A stretch of DNA of 34,894 nucleotides. Origin: Terriglobia bacterium. Its GTDB lineage: Bacteria > Acidobacteriota > Terriglobia > Acidiferrales > UBA7541. Location: positions 1 through 34,894 of the forward strand of contig JAIQEW010000024.1 in NCBI GenBank assembly GCA_020073605.1, written 5' to 3'. Below, piece by piece: positions 23,281 through 31,163 of the stretch. The notes beneath the pieces were generated by a model. That model was not told the origin of the DNA. It did not search any database and saw nothing but the letters and a program-made list of their open reading frames with translations. Both the position numbers and the translations under genes were made by a program. Every line of letters begins with the position of its first letter. The first letter of the stretch is position 1.

Positions 23281-24066
23281 TTAGCTGCTCGCTGCTCCCC
23301 GCCGTATCCACAGCGCAAGCGCCGCGCCCGCAAGCATCGATAGAATGCTCGCCGCCTGCGCGTTGCTCATCCCGAAGAACGATCGCGGATTGATGCGAAT
23401 GAATTCCACCAGGAACCGCGCCACGCCCGTCAGCACCAGATAGGCCGCAAACACAGTGCCCGGCCGCTCAACGCTTGATGCGCGCTGCGCCCTGATCTGC
23501 CGCGCGCCGAGCCGCCACAGCAACCACGCAATCGCGCACGCCGCGATCAATTCGTAAATCGGCGTCGGGTGGACGCGCTCGGTGGTCGGCACGAGACCGT
23601 TCGGGAAACTCATCCCCCAAGGCAGGGAAGTCGGCACGCCGTAATCGCCGTCGCCCGAAAGCAAGCATCCGATTCGCCCGATACCGTAGCCGAGCGCCGC
23701 GGCCGCCGAGCCTGCGTCGAACGCATTGAGTAGCGGAATCTTCTTCCATCGCGCCAGCAACACGAACGCCGCGAATCCGCCGATCAGCCCTCCAAACCAC
23801 GCGAGCCCGTAGCGGCTCAGAAGCTGCCCGGCAGGATCGGCGAAAAGCTCGCTCGGCGTTTCGAGGACATGATAGATCTTCGCACCGGCGATTCCCACCA
23901 GGCAGGGAACTACGATGAACATTTCCGCCGTGGAGGAATCCTTCGGAGCGATCCCGCGCCGCGCCATGTCCGCCCGCAGCACGTAGTACGCCGCCACCAT
24001 CGCCACGGCGATCATCAGCCCGTACGTGGGTATCAGGAGCGGCCCGAAATGCAAAAAGGGAATCAT
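23281..24066 (-). CDS. lgt: Prolipoprotein diacylglyceryl transferase
   Basis: 261 aa, seven or so transmembrane helices. The Lgt signature is present as GYGIGRIGCLLSGDGDYG (normally GRxGNFxNxE-like, here with C and D variants common outside proteobacteria). The HPTPIYE motif and the early FGPLLIPTYGLMIAVAMVAA helix fit, with RYGLAWFGGLIGGF before the signature. The enzyme transfers diacylglycerol from phosphatidylglycerol to the lipobox Cys of prolipoproteins in the inner membrane. The C-terminal helices (RFLVEFIRINPRSFFGMSNAQ) also fit. It stands alone, with its end 24 bp from a repeat. Confidence 0.9.
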   Translation of the reverse strand: MIPFLHFGPLLIPTYGLMIAVAMVAAYYVLRADMARRGIAPKDSSTAEMFIVVPCLVGIAGAKIYHVLETPSELFADPAGQLLSRYGLAWFGGLIGGFAAFVLLARWKKIPLLNAFDAGSAAAALGYGIGRIGCLLSGDGDYGVPTSLPWGMSFPNGLVPTTERVHPTPIYELIAACAIAWLLWRLGARQIRAQRASSVERPGTVFAAYLVLTGVARFLVEFIRINPRSFFGMSNAQAASILSMLAGAALALWIRRGAASS

Positions 24067-24217
24067 CGCGCAAGTCAGCCACTAACTCTTGACCGAATGC
24101 TTCGTTCTGTCAACCGGCGTTGCAATGCACGGTCGTTGATACCTTCCGATACCGTTGTGATTTGGTACCGATCCTGTTAGTGTCGGCGTTCGCGCGAACT
24201 CCCAAGGCGCCGACAAC

Positions 24218-24892
24218 ATGTATTGTTGCCACTGCGGCTCCGAAGTCTCTCCGTCGAACGCGTCCTGTCCGGCTTGCGGGGGCTCGTTGCCGCTGATCCC
24301 ACCTTCTGCGCCACTGCCGCAATCAGACGCGAGCCTTACAACTCCTGCAGGCAAACACGCCAATCCACTCCAAGGCGTTGGCGGCTGGCTGTTGTTTTTC
24401 ATTTGCACGCTCGTCTTCTTCGGCCCCGCCGCGGAGATATGGAGTTTCGTCCGCGGATATCACCACTTCATGGAAACGGTTTTGCATGTTCCTCATCCCT
24501 ATTCGGCTCGCGCCTATTACTTTGCCGAGAAGTTGGTGGTGTTTGCGATCCGCGCCTACGGAATTCTCACTGGGATTCAGCTCTGGAAAATCCGCCCGGG
24601 CGCGGTGGAGCGTGCCAAGCGGTTCCTTACGATCTATTTCGCTTATGCGCTCGTTGACTATCTGATGGGGATTATCTGGTTGGCCTTGATGACCCCGGAG
24701 GGTCTGCGCCATCTCGCGCTTTCGAACTTCCTCTCGGGCAACGCGTACAGAGCCCCGCTTAGCGCGACGGGTTATGCCGCGATCTGGTACGCGTACCTGT
24801 CGAAGTCCGCGCGCGTTCGTTCCACTTTTTTCGAGAACGCTCAAGGAGGCGAGATTCCAACCCCTAAGGCACCATCCGCGGCAACCATGTGA
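24218..24892 (+). CDS. Zinc-ribbon DUF2569 membrane protein
   Basis: 224 aa. The first 25 residues form a zinc ribbon (CCHCG and CPACGG). A Pro/Ser linker leads to a DUF2569 domain, which opens with the typical GVGGWLLFFI and contains four transmembrane helices at about residues 55-75, 103-122, 135-157 and 180-195. The zinc ribbon should face the cytoplasm. DUF2569 has no established function; such proteins occur in many bacteria as single genes. AAGGCG before the ATG gives moderate start support. Confidence 0.75.
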   Translation: MYCCHCGSEVSPSNASCPACGGSLPLIPPSAPLPQSDASLTTPAGKHANPLQGVGGWLLFFICTLVFFGPAAEIWSFVRGYHHFMETVLHVPHPYSARAYYFAEKLVVFAIRAYGILTGIQLWKIRPGAVERAKRFLTIYFAYALVDYLMGIIWLALMTPEGLRHLALSNFLSGNAYRAPLSATGYAAIWYAYLSKSARVRSTFFENAQGGEIPTPKAPSAATM

Positions 24893-24962
24893 GGCACCGG
24901 GGCGTCGAAAGGAGTAGAATGACGTTATTGTGGTTTGGTCGTCCCGCTTGCCGGAGGGTGCC

Positions 24963-26294
24963 ATGAAGACATGTTCGGCTCCTCGCGTTTCGTCCCTCAC
25001 TCGAATTTCGCTTGCCGCGATTGCCCTGGCCTCACTGACGCTTGTGCCGCAACGCGCCTTGGCGCAACATGCTGGCGGCCATCCGACCAGCGGGCATTTC
25101 GGCGGCGGCCGCGTCAACACAGGGCACATGGGCGGCGGAGCCTCTTCCGGCGGCTCGCACCAGGCGCCCGCTTCGCACCCAGCCAACACTACGCAAGCCG
25201 GATCGACCGCTCGCGTGACGACGCCCCCGACGGCCCAGAAGCCTCCCGTCTCGACCACCAGCACGAGCACCAACGCGACCGCCGACGCAAACGCGCACAA
25301 TACAGTCATCACTTCTTCGCCATCTTCCGCGCGACCGTCGCTGGGATCTTCCGTCTCCACGCTTTCTTCGAGCGGCGTGCCACCGGGCCTCGCGATGTTC
25401 GCCGAACCCGGCACTGCTGGCGGCGGCTCGTCCGCGGCGCGCTCGCATGTGACGCTGGGCTTCCCGGTCTCCGGCGCGAATGGCAATTTGCAACCCGCTG
25501 CCGGTCAGGCCCACGTGATGAGTTTTTCAGGCCAGGGCCGCACGCTGTGGCAAGACTCCACCGGCACGATAATCCCTGGCGCTTCCGTCAGATCGTTCGG
25601 CGGGACCAATCGCTCGCTTATCTCTCCCGTGCCTTCGGATTTTGGTCCGCGACATTTCCGCGGCCGCTTCCCGATTTTCGGACGCGGCAACTTCGGCTTC
25701 TTCGGTCCCGGATTTGGATTCTTCGGCCCGTTCGGATTTTTCGGATTTAACGACGGCTTTGGCTTCGGCAACGGATTTGGTTTTGGCAACGGATTCGATT
25801 GCGATCCCTTCTGGGGATTCGGCTGCAACGGCGTCGGCTGGGGATCGGGCTACGGACTGAATATGTACTATCCGGTCGGCGGCTACGAAGGGCAGGCCGA
25901 TTCGCAGGACGACACGGCTCGAATCTACGGACCATACGCTTGGCAGAATCCTCCCGCTTCCGATGCCGGCTCGCAGGGCAACGTGGCCGTCTCCGAACCT
26001 CCCACGCTGATCTATTTGAAGGACGGCACGAGCTACGGTGTCACGAACTACTGGCTCTCCGATTCCAAGCTGCACTACGTCACGACGTACGGCGGCGAAA
26101 ACGCGATCGACGTGAACCAGCTCGATTTGCAGCGCACCGTGGACGAGAACGCAGGGCGCGGCGTCGCGTTCACGCTCAAGCCCGCGCAGGGCGCGCCATC
26201 GCAGAGCGTCCCGCCAGACCCGGCCGGCTCACCCGCGCAAAACGCGCCGCCCGATTCCGCAGCGCCCCTGACGCCGCCCGCCGGCACGCCGTAA
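24963..26294 (+). CDS. Secreted His/Gly- and Gly/Phe-rich low-complexity protein
   Basis: 443 aa from the ATG at 24963 (GGAGG with short spacing). A signal peptide runs to about residue 32 (SLAAIALASLTLVPQRALAQ). The mature start is His/Gly-rich (HAGGHPTSGHFGGG), then a long Ser/Thr/Pro-rich stretch. Residues about 230-285 are built of Gly-Phe repeats (FGFFGPGFGFFGPF, then GFGFGNGFGFGNGF) with a short Cys pair region (DCDPFWGFGC). A folded C-terminal segment of about 60 residues follows (DGTSYGVTNYWLSDSKLHYV, then ENAIDVNQLDLQRTV), and the end is Pro/Ala-rich. I know similar C-terminal segments in acidobacterial secreted proteins without assigned function. A surface or envelope role is plausible. 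Confidence 0.7.
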   Translation: MKTCSAPRVSSLTRISLAAIALASLTLVPQRALAQHAGGHPTSGHFGGGRVNTGHMGGGASSGGSHQAPASHPANTTQAGSTARVTTPPTAQKPPVSTTSTSTNATADANAHNTVITSSPSSARPSLGSSVSTLSSSGVPPGLAMFAEPGTAGGGSSAARSHVTLGFPVSGANGNLQPAAGQAHVMSFSGQGRTLWQDSTGTIIPGASVRSFGGTNRSLISPVPSDFGPRHFRGRFPIFGRGNFGFFGPGFGFFGPFGFFGFNDGFGFGNGFGFGNGFDCDPFWGFGCNGVGWGSGYGLNMYYPVGGYEGQADSQDDTARIYGPYAWQNPPASDAGSQGNVAVSEPPTLIYLKDGTSYGVTNYWLSDSKLHYVTTYGGENAIDVNQLDLQRTVDENAGRGVAFTLKPAQGAPSQSVPPDPAGSPAQNAPPDSAAPLTPPAGTP

Positions 26295-26366
26295 TTCGCG
26301 CTCGCTCGCGCTTCTTCCCAGCGGGCTTTCGCCCCGCCTCGCATCAGCAATTCTCGCGACGGTTTT

Positions 26367-26390
26367 GTAGGGGCACGACATGTCGTGCCC
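26367..26390 (+). repeat. Palindrome with core ACGACATGTCGT, with tail
   Basis: GTAGGGGC, ACGACATGTCGT, GCCC, then the tail GGCGCACATGCTTGGC. The tail matches, inverted, the sequence next to 13282-13305. Confidence 0.85.
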
Positions 26391-26441
26391 GGCGCACATG
26401 CTTGGCTACGTGACGCCCATTCACGTCCGGTTTCGTAGCGG

Positions 26442-26469
26442 CCGCCTTCAGGCGGGCGCCTTTTGTTTT
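26442..26469 (+). terminator. Possible terminator after the Gly/Phe-rich gene
   Basis: Hairpin CCGCC-TTCA-GGCGG then GCGCC and TTTTGTTTT. It belongs to the TTTCGTAGCGGC repeat family, so terminator activity would be a by-product of the repeat. Confidence 0.4.
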
Positions 26470-26845
26470 GTTGTCATTCCGAGTCCGCTGCGGCGGACAA
26501 GGAATCTCTCTTCGCGTTGAACCATTGCCGAGCCTTACATCGAAGAGAGGTCCCTCGCTCCCGGTGGTCGCTCGGGATGCCGACCCTCATCGGGTCGTCA
26601 CCTTGGACGACTTTTCTTTACACGAATAACCACTTGACACGCGCATCGCACGCGCGTAGAAAAGTTTTCGTTATCCTCGCTTTCTGCGCAAACGATCCCC
26701 AGTAGAAATCCTCTCCAACGCCCGATCCGATTTTCTGTGACTTCTTTGCGCCTCTGCGGTGAACTCTCCAGCTTTGCCTTGAGAACAAAGGCAACACACT
26801 AACGCAGAGTACGCAGAGATGCAGAGACCGCCGAGCCCCGCACAG

Positions 26846-26880
26846 CGATCACGAGTCACTACTCACCAATCACTACTCAC
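26846..26880 (+). repeat. Heptanucleotide tandem repeat (NNNTCAC family)
   Basis: Five perfect-length units: CGATCAC, GAGTCAC, TACTCAC, CAATCAC, TACTCAC. The next gene starts ten bases downstream, with GGAG in between. Confidence 0.9.
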
Positions 26881-26890
26881 TGGAGTTCTC

Positions 26891-27259
26891 ATGCCGAACT
26901 ACAACGCACAAGTTCCCCCGTATTCGATTTTCCCCGGCGACGTCGCGCTCGCCTTCAACAGCGAAGCGCCTTCCGCCGGACAGGCCAGTCAGCAATTCGC
27001 CCTGCCGAGCTACGCTGGGCTTCCCGAGAACGGCCGCACGATCCGCTGGCAGACGATCTTCGGCTCCGCACCGTCGGCCGTCAGCATCGTACTGCAAACC
27101 GCGATGACCGATTCCGACACGCAGTACACGACCATCGACACCTCCTCCGCCACGGCGGGCGAAGCGCGCACGGTCACCGGCGTGCGCGCGAATTTCGTTC
27201 GCGCCAAAGTGTCGTCCATCACCGGTGGCTCCGGCATCATCGTGCAGATCCTCGGCTGA
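26891..27259 (+). CDS. Small unknown protein, possibly a phage structural protein
   Basis: 122 aa from the ATG at 26891 with GGAG six bases upstream. It is rich in Ser, Thr, Ala and Gln and predicted to be beta-strand (NYNAQVPPYSIFPGDVALAF, then TIRWQTIFGSAPSAVSIVLQ and GEARTVTGVRANFVRAKVSS). The pattern is that of small virion-associated or fibre-type proteins, but no family is recognised. It is the leftmost gene of the second phage-like block. Confidence 0.5.
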   Translation: MPNYNAQVPPYSIFPGDVALAFNSEAPSAGQASQQFALPSYAGLPENGRTIRWQTIFGSAPSAVSIVLQTAMTDSDTQYTTIDTSSATAGEARTVTGVRANFVRAKVSSITGGSGIIVQILG

Positions 27260-27307
27260 CGCTCATTCCCCGAGCTGTAGTACGATCTGGGGCAGCGGAG
27301 CGCAACA

Positions 27308-27751
27308 ATGCTGAGGCGATCCCTGCTTGCAATCCTCTTGGGTGTTCTGGCCACCCCGCTCCTGGCGCAGAATCCCGCCACGCCCGATTTTTCAGGCACG
27401 TGGGTTTTCAATCCCGCGCAGAGCCAACCGGCCAAGCGCGTCGCCAATCGAACGGAAACCATCGCAATTGCTTGCACAGGGCAAACGATTGAGTTTCATT
27501 TCACGACGGATGGCAAAGCCTCAACGCAGGCATATCTCCTCGACGGGAAGGAACACGTCGGAAGAGTGCTGGGAGGCAGTGCGGTATATGGCAGGGCCGA
27601 ATGGAAGGGCTCCGTCCTAGTTACGAAATTCCGCACCGACCTCTTCACCTTCAAGACTCGCTGGAAACTGTCCTCAGGCGGACGTGTTCTCATTCGGAGC
27701 ATCGAGGGCCCCGGCCACAATAACCAACTCCTCGTTTACGACAAGCAGTAG
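27308..27751 (+). CDS. Secreted small beta-rich protein
   Basis: 147 aa with a signal peptide (MLRRSLLAILLGVLATPLLA, cleavage after LLA-Q). The mature N-terminus PDFSGTWVFNPAQSQ is a motif common in acidobacterial secreted proteins of lipocalin-like appearance. The rest alternates strands (QTIEFHFTTDG, AEWKGSVLVTKFRTD, KTRWKLSSGGRVLIRSIEG). Ligand unknown. This gene looks cellular rather than phage, showing that the second block is mixed. Confidence 0.65.
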   Translation: MLRRSLLAILLGVLATPLLAQNPATPDFSGTWVFNPAQSQPAKRVANRTETIAIACTGQTIEFHFTTDGKASTQAYLLDGKEHVGRVLGGSAVYGRAEWKGSVLVTKFRTDLFTFKTRWKLSSGGRVLIRSIEGPGHNNQLLVYDKQ

Positions 27752-27762
27752 ACGCGCCGCCG

Positions 27763-27825
27763 TCTCCTAGTCTCTCGCCCCTCACCCGTCGTCCCTCGTG
27801 CCTCGCACCTCATCCCTCGCCCCTA
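27763..27825 (+). repeat. Heptanucleotide tandem repeat (NNNCCTC family), nine units
   Basis: Units TCTCCTA, GTCTCTC, GCCCCTC, ACCCGTC, GTCCCTC, GTGCCTC, GCACCTC, ATCCCTC and GCCCCTA, with no length drift over 63 bases. It ends 15 bases before the next gene's ATG. It is the longest of the 7-nt arrays. Confidence 0.9.
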
Positions 27826-27840
27826 TGATCGAAACCCGCC

Positions 27841-28287
27841 ATGCCGAAAAACACTCACGCAAAAAAGCGCGCGGCACCAGCCGCCGAAAAAGTCTCCGCC
27901 GTAAAAAAGACGCCACGCAAGCACGCGCGGCGTCACGCCCCGACGACCCTCGCACCAAACCCCGCCCCGCACGAAGCGGCGCCGCCGTCCGCGACCCTCA
28001 CCCTCCCGAAGCGGCCGCGGCGCCGCAAGCGGATGTCCGTTGACGAAGCTCTCCGCAAGGAGGGAATGGGCGAACGCGAGTATGCCGCCAGCCTGGGCCG
28101 GTTCGTCGCGAAGGTCGAAGGAAACAACGACGAGCTGAAACTGATGTTAGACGGCATCAAGGAGTGGGGGCGCCACTTCCAGGAGAAGCGCGCTTCCGAT
28201 TCATCCGACTCGCGCGACACCCCCGTCATCGTCCAGCTCGTCCACAACGTCCCTCGCCCGGAACGCCCGCCGCCCGGCTCTCCATAG
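27841..28287 (+). CDS. Basic protein, candidate small terminase subunit
   Basis: 148 aa. The first 60 residues are a Lys/Arg/Pro/Ala-rich tail (NTHAKKRAAPAAEKVSAVKK, then RRKRM) suited to DNA binding. Residues about 63-118 are helical (MSVDEALRKEGMGEREYAAS, then RFVAKVEGNNDELKLMLDGI and KEWGRHFQE). The C-terminus is short, with DTPVIVQLVHNVPRPERPP. Small terminase subunits are commonly found just before TerL and pair a helical DNA-binding part with a TerL contact. The position, 0.5 kb before TerL, is the main support. No strong ribosome-binding site: the 7-nt array occupies the upstream region. Confidence 0.4.
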   Translation: MPKNTHAKKRAAPAAEKVSAVKKTPRKHARRHAPTTLAPNPAPHEAAPPSATLTLPKRPRRRKRMSVDEALRKEGMGEREYAASLGRFVAKVEGNNDELKLMLDGIKEWGRHFQEKRASDSSDSRDTPVIVQLVHNVPRPERPPPGSP

Positions 28288-28352
28288 CGGCGCAGTCCGA
28301 CGCAGGTGCTTGACGTTCGGTCGCTCATCGGCCGCGGCCTAAGAGATTTACA

Positions 28353-28420
28353 TGTAGCGCCGCGGCCTTCAGCCCGGCACGCATGGATTTAGGAATGCCG
28401 TGCTAAAGCACGGCGCTACA
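28353..28420. repeat. 68-bp element with 10-bp perfect terminal inverted repeats
   Basis: Ends TGTAGCGCCG and CGGCGCTACA. Inside are further inverted pairs (GCCGTGCT and AGCACGGC). No coding capacity. It resembles a very small MITE or a paired-palindrome unit. Confidence 0.7.
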
Positions 28421-28428
28421 GAAAATTC

Positions 28429-28449
28429 GAATCACGAGTCACGAATCAC
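28429..28449 (+). repeat. Heptanucleotide tandem repeat (NNNTCAC family)
   Basis: Three units GAATCAC, GAGTCAC, GAATCAC; the next ATG is 20 bases downstream. Confidence 0.8.
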
Positions 28450-28468
28450 GTCGTTCCAGGGAGCCACC

Positions 28469-28633
28469 ATGAGCGCAAGCAAGAAGACAATCGGCTACAT
28501 CGTGCAGCTTGGCGGAATCGCGTCGTTCACGCTCGGCGCGATCTTCAGCGCGCACCACATTCCCATCGGCGCGGCATTCCTCGGCGGCGCCGCGGCGTTC
28601 TACGTCGGGCAGAAGATCCGTTCGCTTGCTTAG
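28469..28633 (+). CDS. Small one- or two-helix membrane protein
   Basis: 54 aa from the ATG at 28469 with GGGAG upstream. After MSASKKTIGY it is almost entirely hydrophobic and Gly/Ala-rich (VQLGGIASFTLGAIFSAHHI, then GAAFLGGAAAFYVGQKI). The sequence fits two short helices with the charged ends inside. Tiny membrane proteins in phage blocks are sometimes holins; that is a possibility only. No lysis gene is nearby. Confidence 0.55.
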   Translation: MSASKKTIGYIVQLGGIASFTLGAIFSAHHIPIGAAFLGGAAAFYVGQKIRSLA

Positions 28634-28657
28634 CCACAGAGACACAGAGGCGCAGAG

Positions 28658-28774
28658 AGAAGAGAGCTGGAGAAGGGACAATAGAAAGCAGGAAACAGCG
28701 CACCGCAGCTAAGGCGCGGCGACGCTTTTCTCTTTTCCAGGTTCTATTTTCCATTTTCTGTTCTCTGTGCCTCC
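28658..28774. repeat. Purine/pyrimidine heptad-like repeat pair before TerL
   Basis: A purine-rich stretch (AGAGAAGAGAGCTGGAG..., 28658-28698) is followed after about 35 bp by a pyrimidine-rich stretch in 7-nt steps: TTTTCCA, GGTTCTA, TTTTCCA, TTTTCTG, TTCTCTG, TGCCTCC (28733-28774). The two are partly complementary. Confidence 0.5.
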
Positions 28775-28806
28775 TTGCCTCTGTGGCCAATCCACCGGCA
28801 AATCCC

Positions 28807-30693
28807 ATGGTCACCATCACATCCGGCGTCGAGCGCTGGTCGCGCGACAAAGTCAATTCCGTCCCGCTCGCCTACGATCCCTTTCCGCGGCAGAGCGCGT
28901 TCCACGCCTCGCCCGCGAAGTACCGCCTGTTCGGCGGCGCGGCCGGCCCAGGCAAATCGAAGGCTCTGCTGATGGAGGCCATCGTCCAGGCGCACGAGCA
29001 CCCGAACGCCAACACGCTGCTCCTTCGCCGGACGTTTCCCGAGCTCGAGCAATCCCTGCTGCTCTATTTCCGCCGCGACGTCCCGCGCGAGTTGTACAAA
29101 AGCTTTCACGAATCGAAGCATGTGGTCGAATGGCTCAACGGCTCGACCACGCGCTTCGGCTACTGCGCCGCCGAGAGCGACGTCTATCAGTATCAGGGCG
29201 CCGAATTTCTTTTCATCGGCATCGACGAGCTGACGCTCTTCACCCTGCGCCAGTGGCAATTCCTCACCAGCCGCAATCGCTGCCCGGTGCCCGGCGCGTT
29301 TCCGTGCATGGCCGGCGCGACCAATCCGGGCAACATCGGCCACGCCTGGGTGAAGTCGCTGTGGATCGATAAGCAGCCCGCGCCCGGCATGGAAAATCCC
29401 GCCGCGTACGATCCCGCCGATTACGATTTCGTTCCCGCGCGCGTCACCGACAATCCGATCTATGCGGGAGACGAGCAGTATCTGAAAACGCTGCGCGCGC
29501 TGCCGTCGCACCTGAAGCGCGCGTTCCTCGACGGCGATTGGGACGTTTTCGCCGGGCAGTATTTCGACAAGTTTGATACGTCGCGCCACGTTGTGCGCGC
29601 TGAGCAGATTTTCACGAATCTTCGCGAGAAGCTGTGGCTGCCGCGCTGGATTTCGATCGACTGGGGCTTCGAGCATCCCGCCGCCGTCTATTGGCACGCC
29701 GCGATACCTCCAACCGGGGGTGTAGGGGCGGGTTTGAAACCCGCCCCTACGGATGCTTTGCAACGTGAAGCGCGCACAGACACCCCTCGGTTCGCTGCGG
29801 CGGACTCGGGGCAAGGGAGTGTCTGTGCCACGAGCCGGGTCGTGACGTATCGTGAATACGTCACGCACCGCACGCCGCCGCGCGAGCTTGCCCGCGAAAT
29901 CATCGCCCACAGCCTGCACAGCACCGCAGCTGCTTCCGACGCCTCGGTAGGGGCGGGTTTCAAACCCGCCCCTACGGACGTGCCGGCTTGCGCTGAGCCC
30001 GCTCTGGGCGGGCGAAGCGAGGCGCCTTTTCATTCCGGTCCGCGCGAGCGGACAGCGCCTGACTCCGCGCGCGAACAAATCGACGCGATCTACCTCTCGC
30101 CCGACGCTTTCGCGCGCCGCACGGATGAAGCCTCGATCGCCGAGCAGATGGGCGACGTCTTCGCCGCGGCCGGCCTGCCGCGCCCTGTCCCCGCGGACGA
30201 CGATCGCGTCGGCGGCTGGATGCTGATGTACCAGATGCTCGACGCCGATGACAGGAAGGGCTCCCAGGTCGACGGCGAGTCCAGCCTGGGAGATTCCCCC
30301 CAGGTCCCCGCACAGATAGGGCTCTCGGGTCGACGGCTAGTCGAGCCCGGGATATCGTCGAGCCTGGGGGATCCAGTCTGGCGCATCACCGACAATTGCA
30401 TCGAGCTGATTCGCACGCTGCCGAACCTGGTGCGCGATTCCGCGCGCGTGGAAGATGTCGAAAAAATGGACGGCGATGATCCCGCCGACGCCGCGCGCTA
30501 CGGATTGAAGTCGCGCTATGCGGCGCGGCCCGGCGATCCCGCCGGCTGGCGCTCGCGCATGCCGCTCGCCGACCGCCTGGCCGCGCGAGTCGTCTCCGCC
30601 GATCCCACCATCCGCGCGATCCAGGCTCGCAAAGCCGCGCTTGAAGAATCACGCGGCGCCAGGCCCGTCCCCTTCGCCCACCGCCGCCGATGA
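28807..30693 (+). CDS. terL: Phage TerL-like large terminase with in-frame repeat inserts
   Basis: 628 aa from ATG 28807 (a GTG at 28783 is repeat-derived). The ATPase is intact: Walker A GGAAGPGKS (43-51) and Walker B FLFIGIDEL (D140, E141), with motor segments such as NTLLLRRTFPELEQS. The RuvC-like nuclease has WISIDWG (D285), a central DAIYLSPDAFARRTDE and GDDPADAARYG (D557-D561), the usual acids. The frame contains three inserted tracts that look foreign: residues about 303-342 (GVGAGLKPAPT and SVCAT, from palindromes at 29722 and 29774), 381-418 (VGAGFKPAPT, from 29947) and 484-520 (from a hairpin sequence at 30261). Without them it reads as an ordinary terminase. Activity with the inserts is doubtful but not excluded. 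Confidence 0.85.
   Translation: MVTITSGVERWSRDKVNSVPLAYDPFPRQSAFHASPAKYRLFGGAAGPGKSKALLMEAIVQAHEHPNANTLLLRRTFPELEQSLLLYFRRDVPRELYKSFHESKHVVEWLNGSTTRFGYCAAESDVYQYQGAEFLFIGIDELTLFTLRQWQFLTSRNRCPVPGAFPCMAGATNPGNIGHAWVKSLWIDKQPAPGMENPAAYDPADYDFVPARVTDNPIYAGDEQYLKTLRALPSHLKRAFLDGDWDVFAGQYFDKFDTSRHVVRAEQIFTNLREKLWLPRWISIDWGFEHPAAVYWHAAIPPTGGVGAGLKPAPTDALQREARTDTPRFAAADSGQGSVCATSRVVTYREYVTHRTPPRELAREIIAHSLHSTAAASDASVGAGFKPAPTDVPACAEPALGGRSEAPFHSGPRERTAPDSAREQIDAIYLSPDAFARRTDEASIAEQMGDVFAAAGLPRPVPADDDRVGGWMLMYQMLDADDRKGSQVDGESSLGDSPQVPAQIGLSGRRLVEPGISSSLGDPVWRITDNCIELIRTLPNLVRDSARVEDVEKMDGDDPADAARYGLKSRYAARPGDPAGWRSRMPLADRLAARVVSADPTIRAIQARKAALEESRGARPVPFAHRRR
29722..29750 (+). repeat. Palindrome with core GGGTTTGAAACCC, copy 4, inside terL
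   Basis: Identical to the intergenic copies; read in frame as VGAGLKPAPT-like sequence within the nuclease part of the terminase. Confidence 0.9.
29774..29829 (+). repeat. GCACAGACA-type palindrome with enlarged loop, inside terL
   Basis: GCACAGACAC ... GTGTCTGTGC with about 36 bases between the arms, themselves holding CCCCTCGG/CTCGGGG-like pairing. It is in frame and encodes ARTDTPRF...GSVCATS. Confidence 0.75.
29947..29975 (-). repeat. Palindrome with core GGGTTTGAAACCC, inverted copy, inside terL
   Basis: Same 29-bp element in the opposite orientation (centre TTTCAAA). It encodes VGAGFKPAPT. Together with 29722-29750 it forms an inverted pair about 200 bp apart. Confidence 0.9.
30261..30292 (+). 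repeat. Hairpin CTCCCAGG/CCTGGGAG inside terL
   Basis: CTCCCAGG, 16 bases, CCTGGGAG. Further related pieces (CCCCCCAGG, GTCGACGG, GAGCCTGGGGGATCC) extend to about 30372. The encoded peptide interrupts otherwise terminase-like sequence between MYQMLDADD and WRITDNC. Confidence 0.6.
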
Positions 30694-30742
30694 TCGTCGC
30701 CGCGCACGCGACTCAGGGCGTAACTTATGATTAAATGCCCGC

Positions 30743-31141
30743 ATGAAAGCGGCAGCGATGTATCTCCTGACAGCCGTCGTGACGGGGGCTCACGCATTGT
30801 GGATGGCGTCGGAGATGATTTGGGGGGCTCCGCCAAATCCGCTGCACTTTATATCCTTCGGTGGCTCGATACTTTTGCTGGTTGCGGCTTTGCGATTTCG
30901 TGCATCCCCGCGAACTCGCGCCAAGATTGGCCTTGGGGGATGCGTCGCGGCGTGGTGCCTTTACGCTCCGCTGATCGTGCTCTGCGCTTTTATGCCTTAT
31001 ACGATGGGGGAAGAGGTTCGACTTTTTCTGTCGCTTCGAGAATATGTTCCCCTCGTTGGTCTGTTTGGCGGCTCAATCCTGCTCGTGGCCACCACTGTGT
31101 ACACGATATTACTCTTAATGGGTTCGCGGCGAACCCTATAG
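30743..31141 (+). CDS. Four-helix membrane protein of unknown function
   Basis: 132 aa. Four hydrophobic segments at about residues 6-26, 36-50, 65-88 and 103-125 (YLLTAVVTGAHALWMASEMI, HFISFGGSILLLVAALRF, KIGLGGCVAAWCLYAPLIVL, VGLFGGSILLVATTVYTILL), with a basic C-terminus. No family recognised. It lies between the terminase and a coiled-coil gene, but its composition is not obviously phage. Start support is weak. Confidence 0.55.
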   Translation: MKAAAMYLLTAVVTGAHALWMASEMIWGAPPNPLHFISFGGSILLLVAALRFRASPRTRAKIGLGGCVAAWCLYAPLIVLCAFMPYTMGEEVRLFLSLREYVPLVGLFGGSILLVATTVYTILLLMGSRRTL

Positions 31142-31163
31142 TCATTTCTGCGGATATATCGTC

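Larger units (their letters stand above)
26295..26890. other. 596-bp intergenic repeat mosaic
   Basis: No gene. From left to right: a palindrome with core ACGACATGTCGT (26367-26390) and its ATGCTTGGC tail; a TTTCGTAGCGGC end with hairpin CCGCCTTCAGGCGG (26431-26455) followed by CTTTTGTTTT, a possible terminator; an AAGGAATCTCTCTTCG word and a GGTCCCTCG...CGGGATG word; paired 'GCGCCTCTGCGG' and 'CGCAGAGTACGCAGAG' sequences (26745-26826); and a 7-nt tandem repeat (26846-26880) ten bases before the next ATG. Confidence 0.6.

Noticed and set aside
24323..25486. 387-codon reverse open frame
   Set aside because: Covers parts of two well-supported forward genes (DUF2569 and the Gly/Phe-rich protein) and has no domain of its own.
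26442..26469. Riboswitch or structured RNA before the 26.9 kb gene
   Set aside because: The structure is explained by a dispersed repeat; no known aptamer pattern seen.
28469..28633. Holin of a lysis cassette
   Set aside because: Size and hydrophobicity fit, but there is no endolysin or spanin nearby, so I kept it as a small membrane protein.
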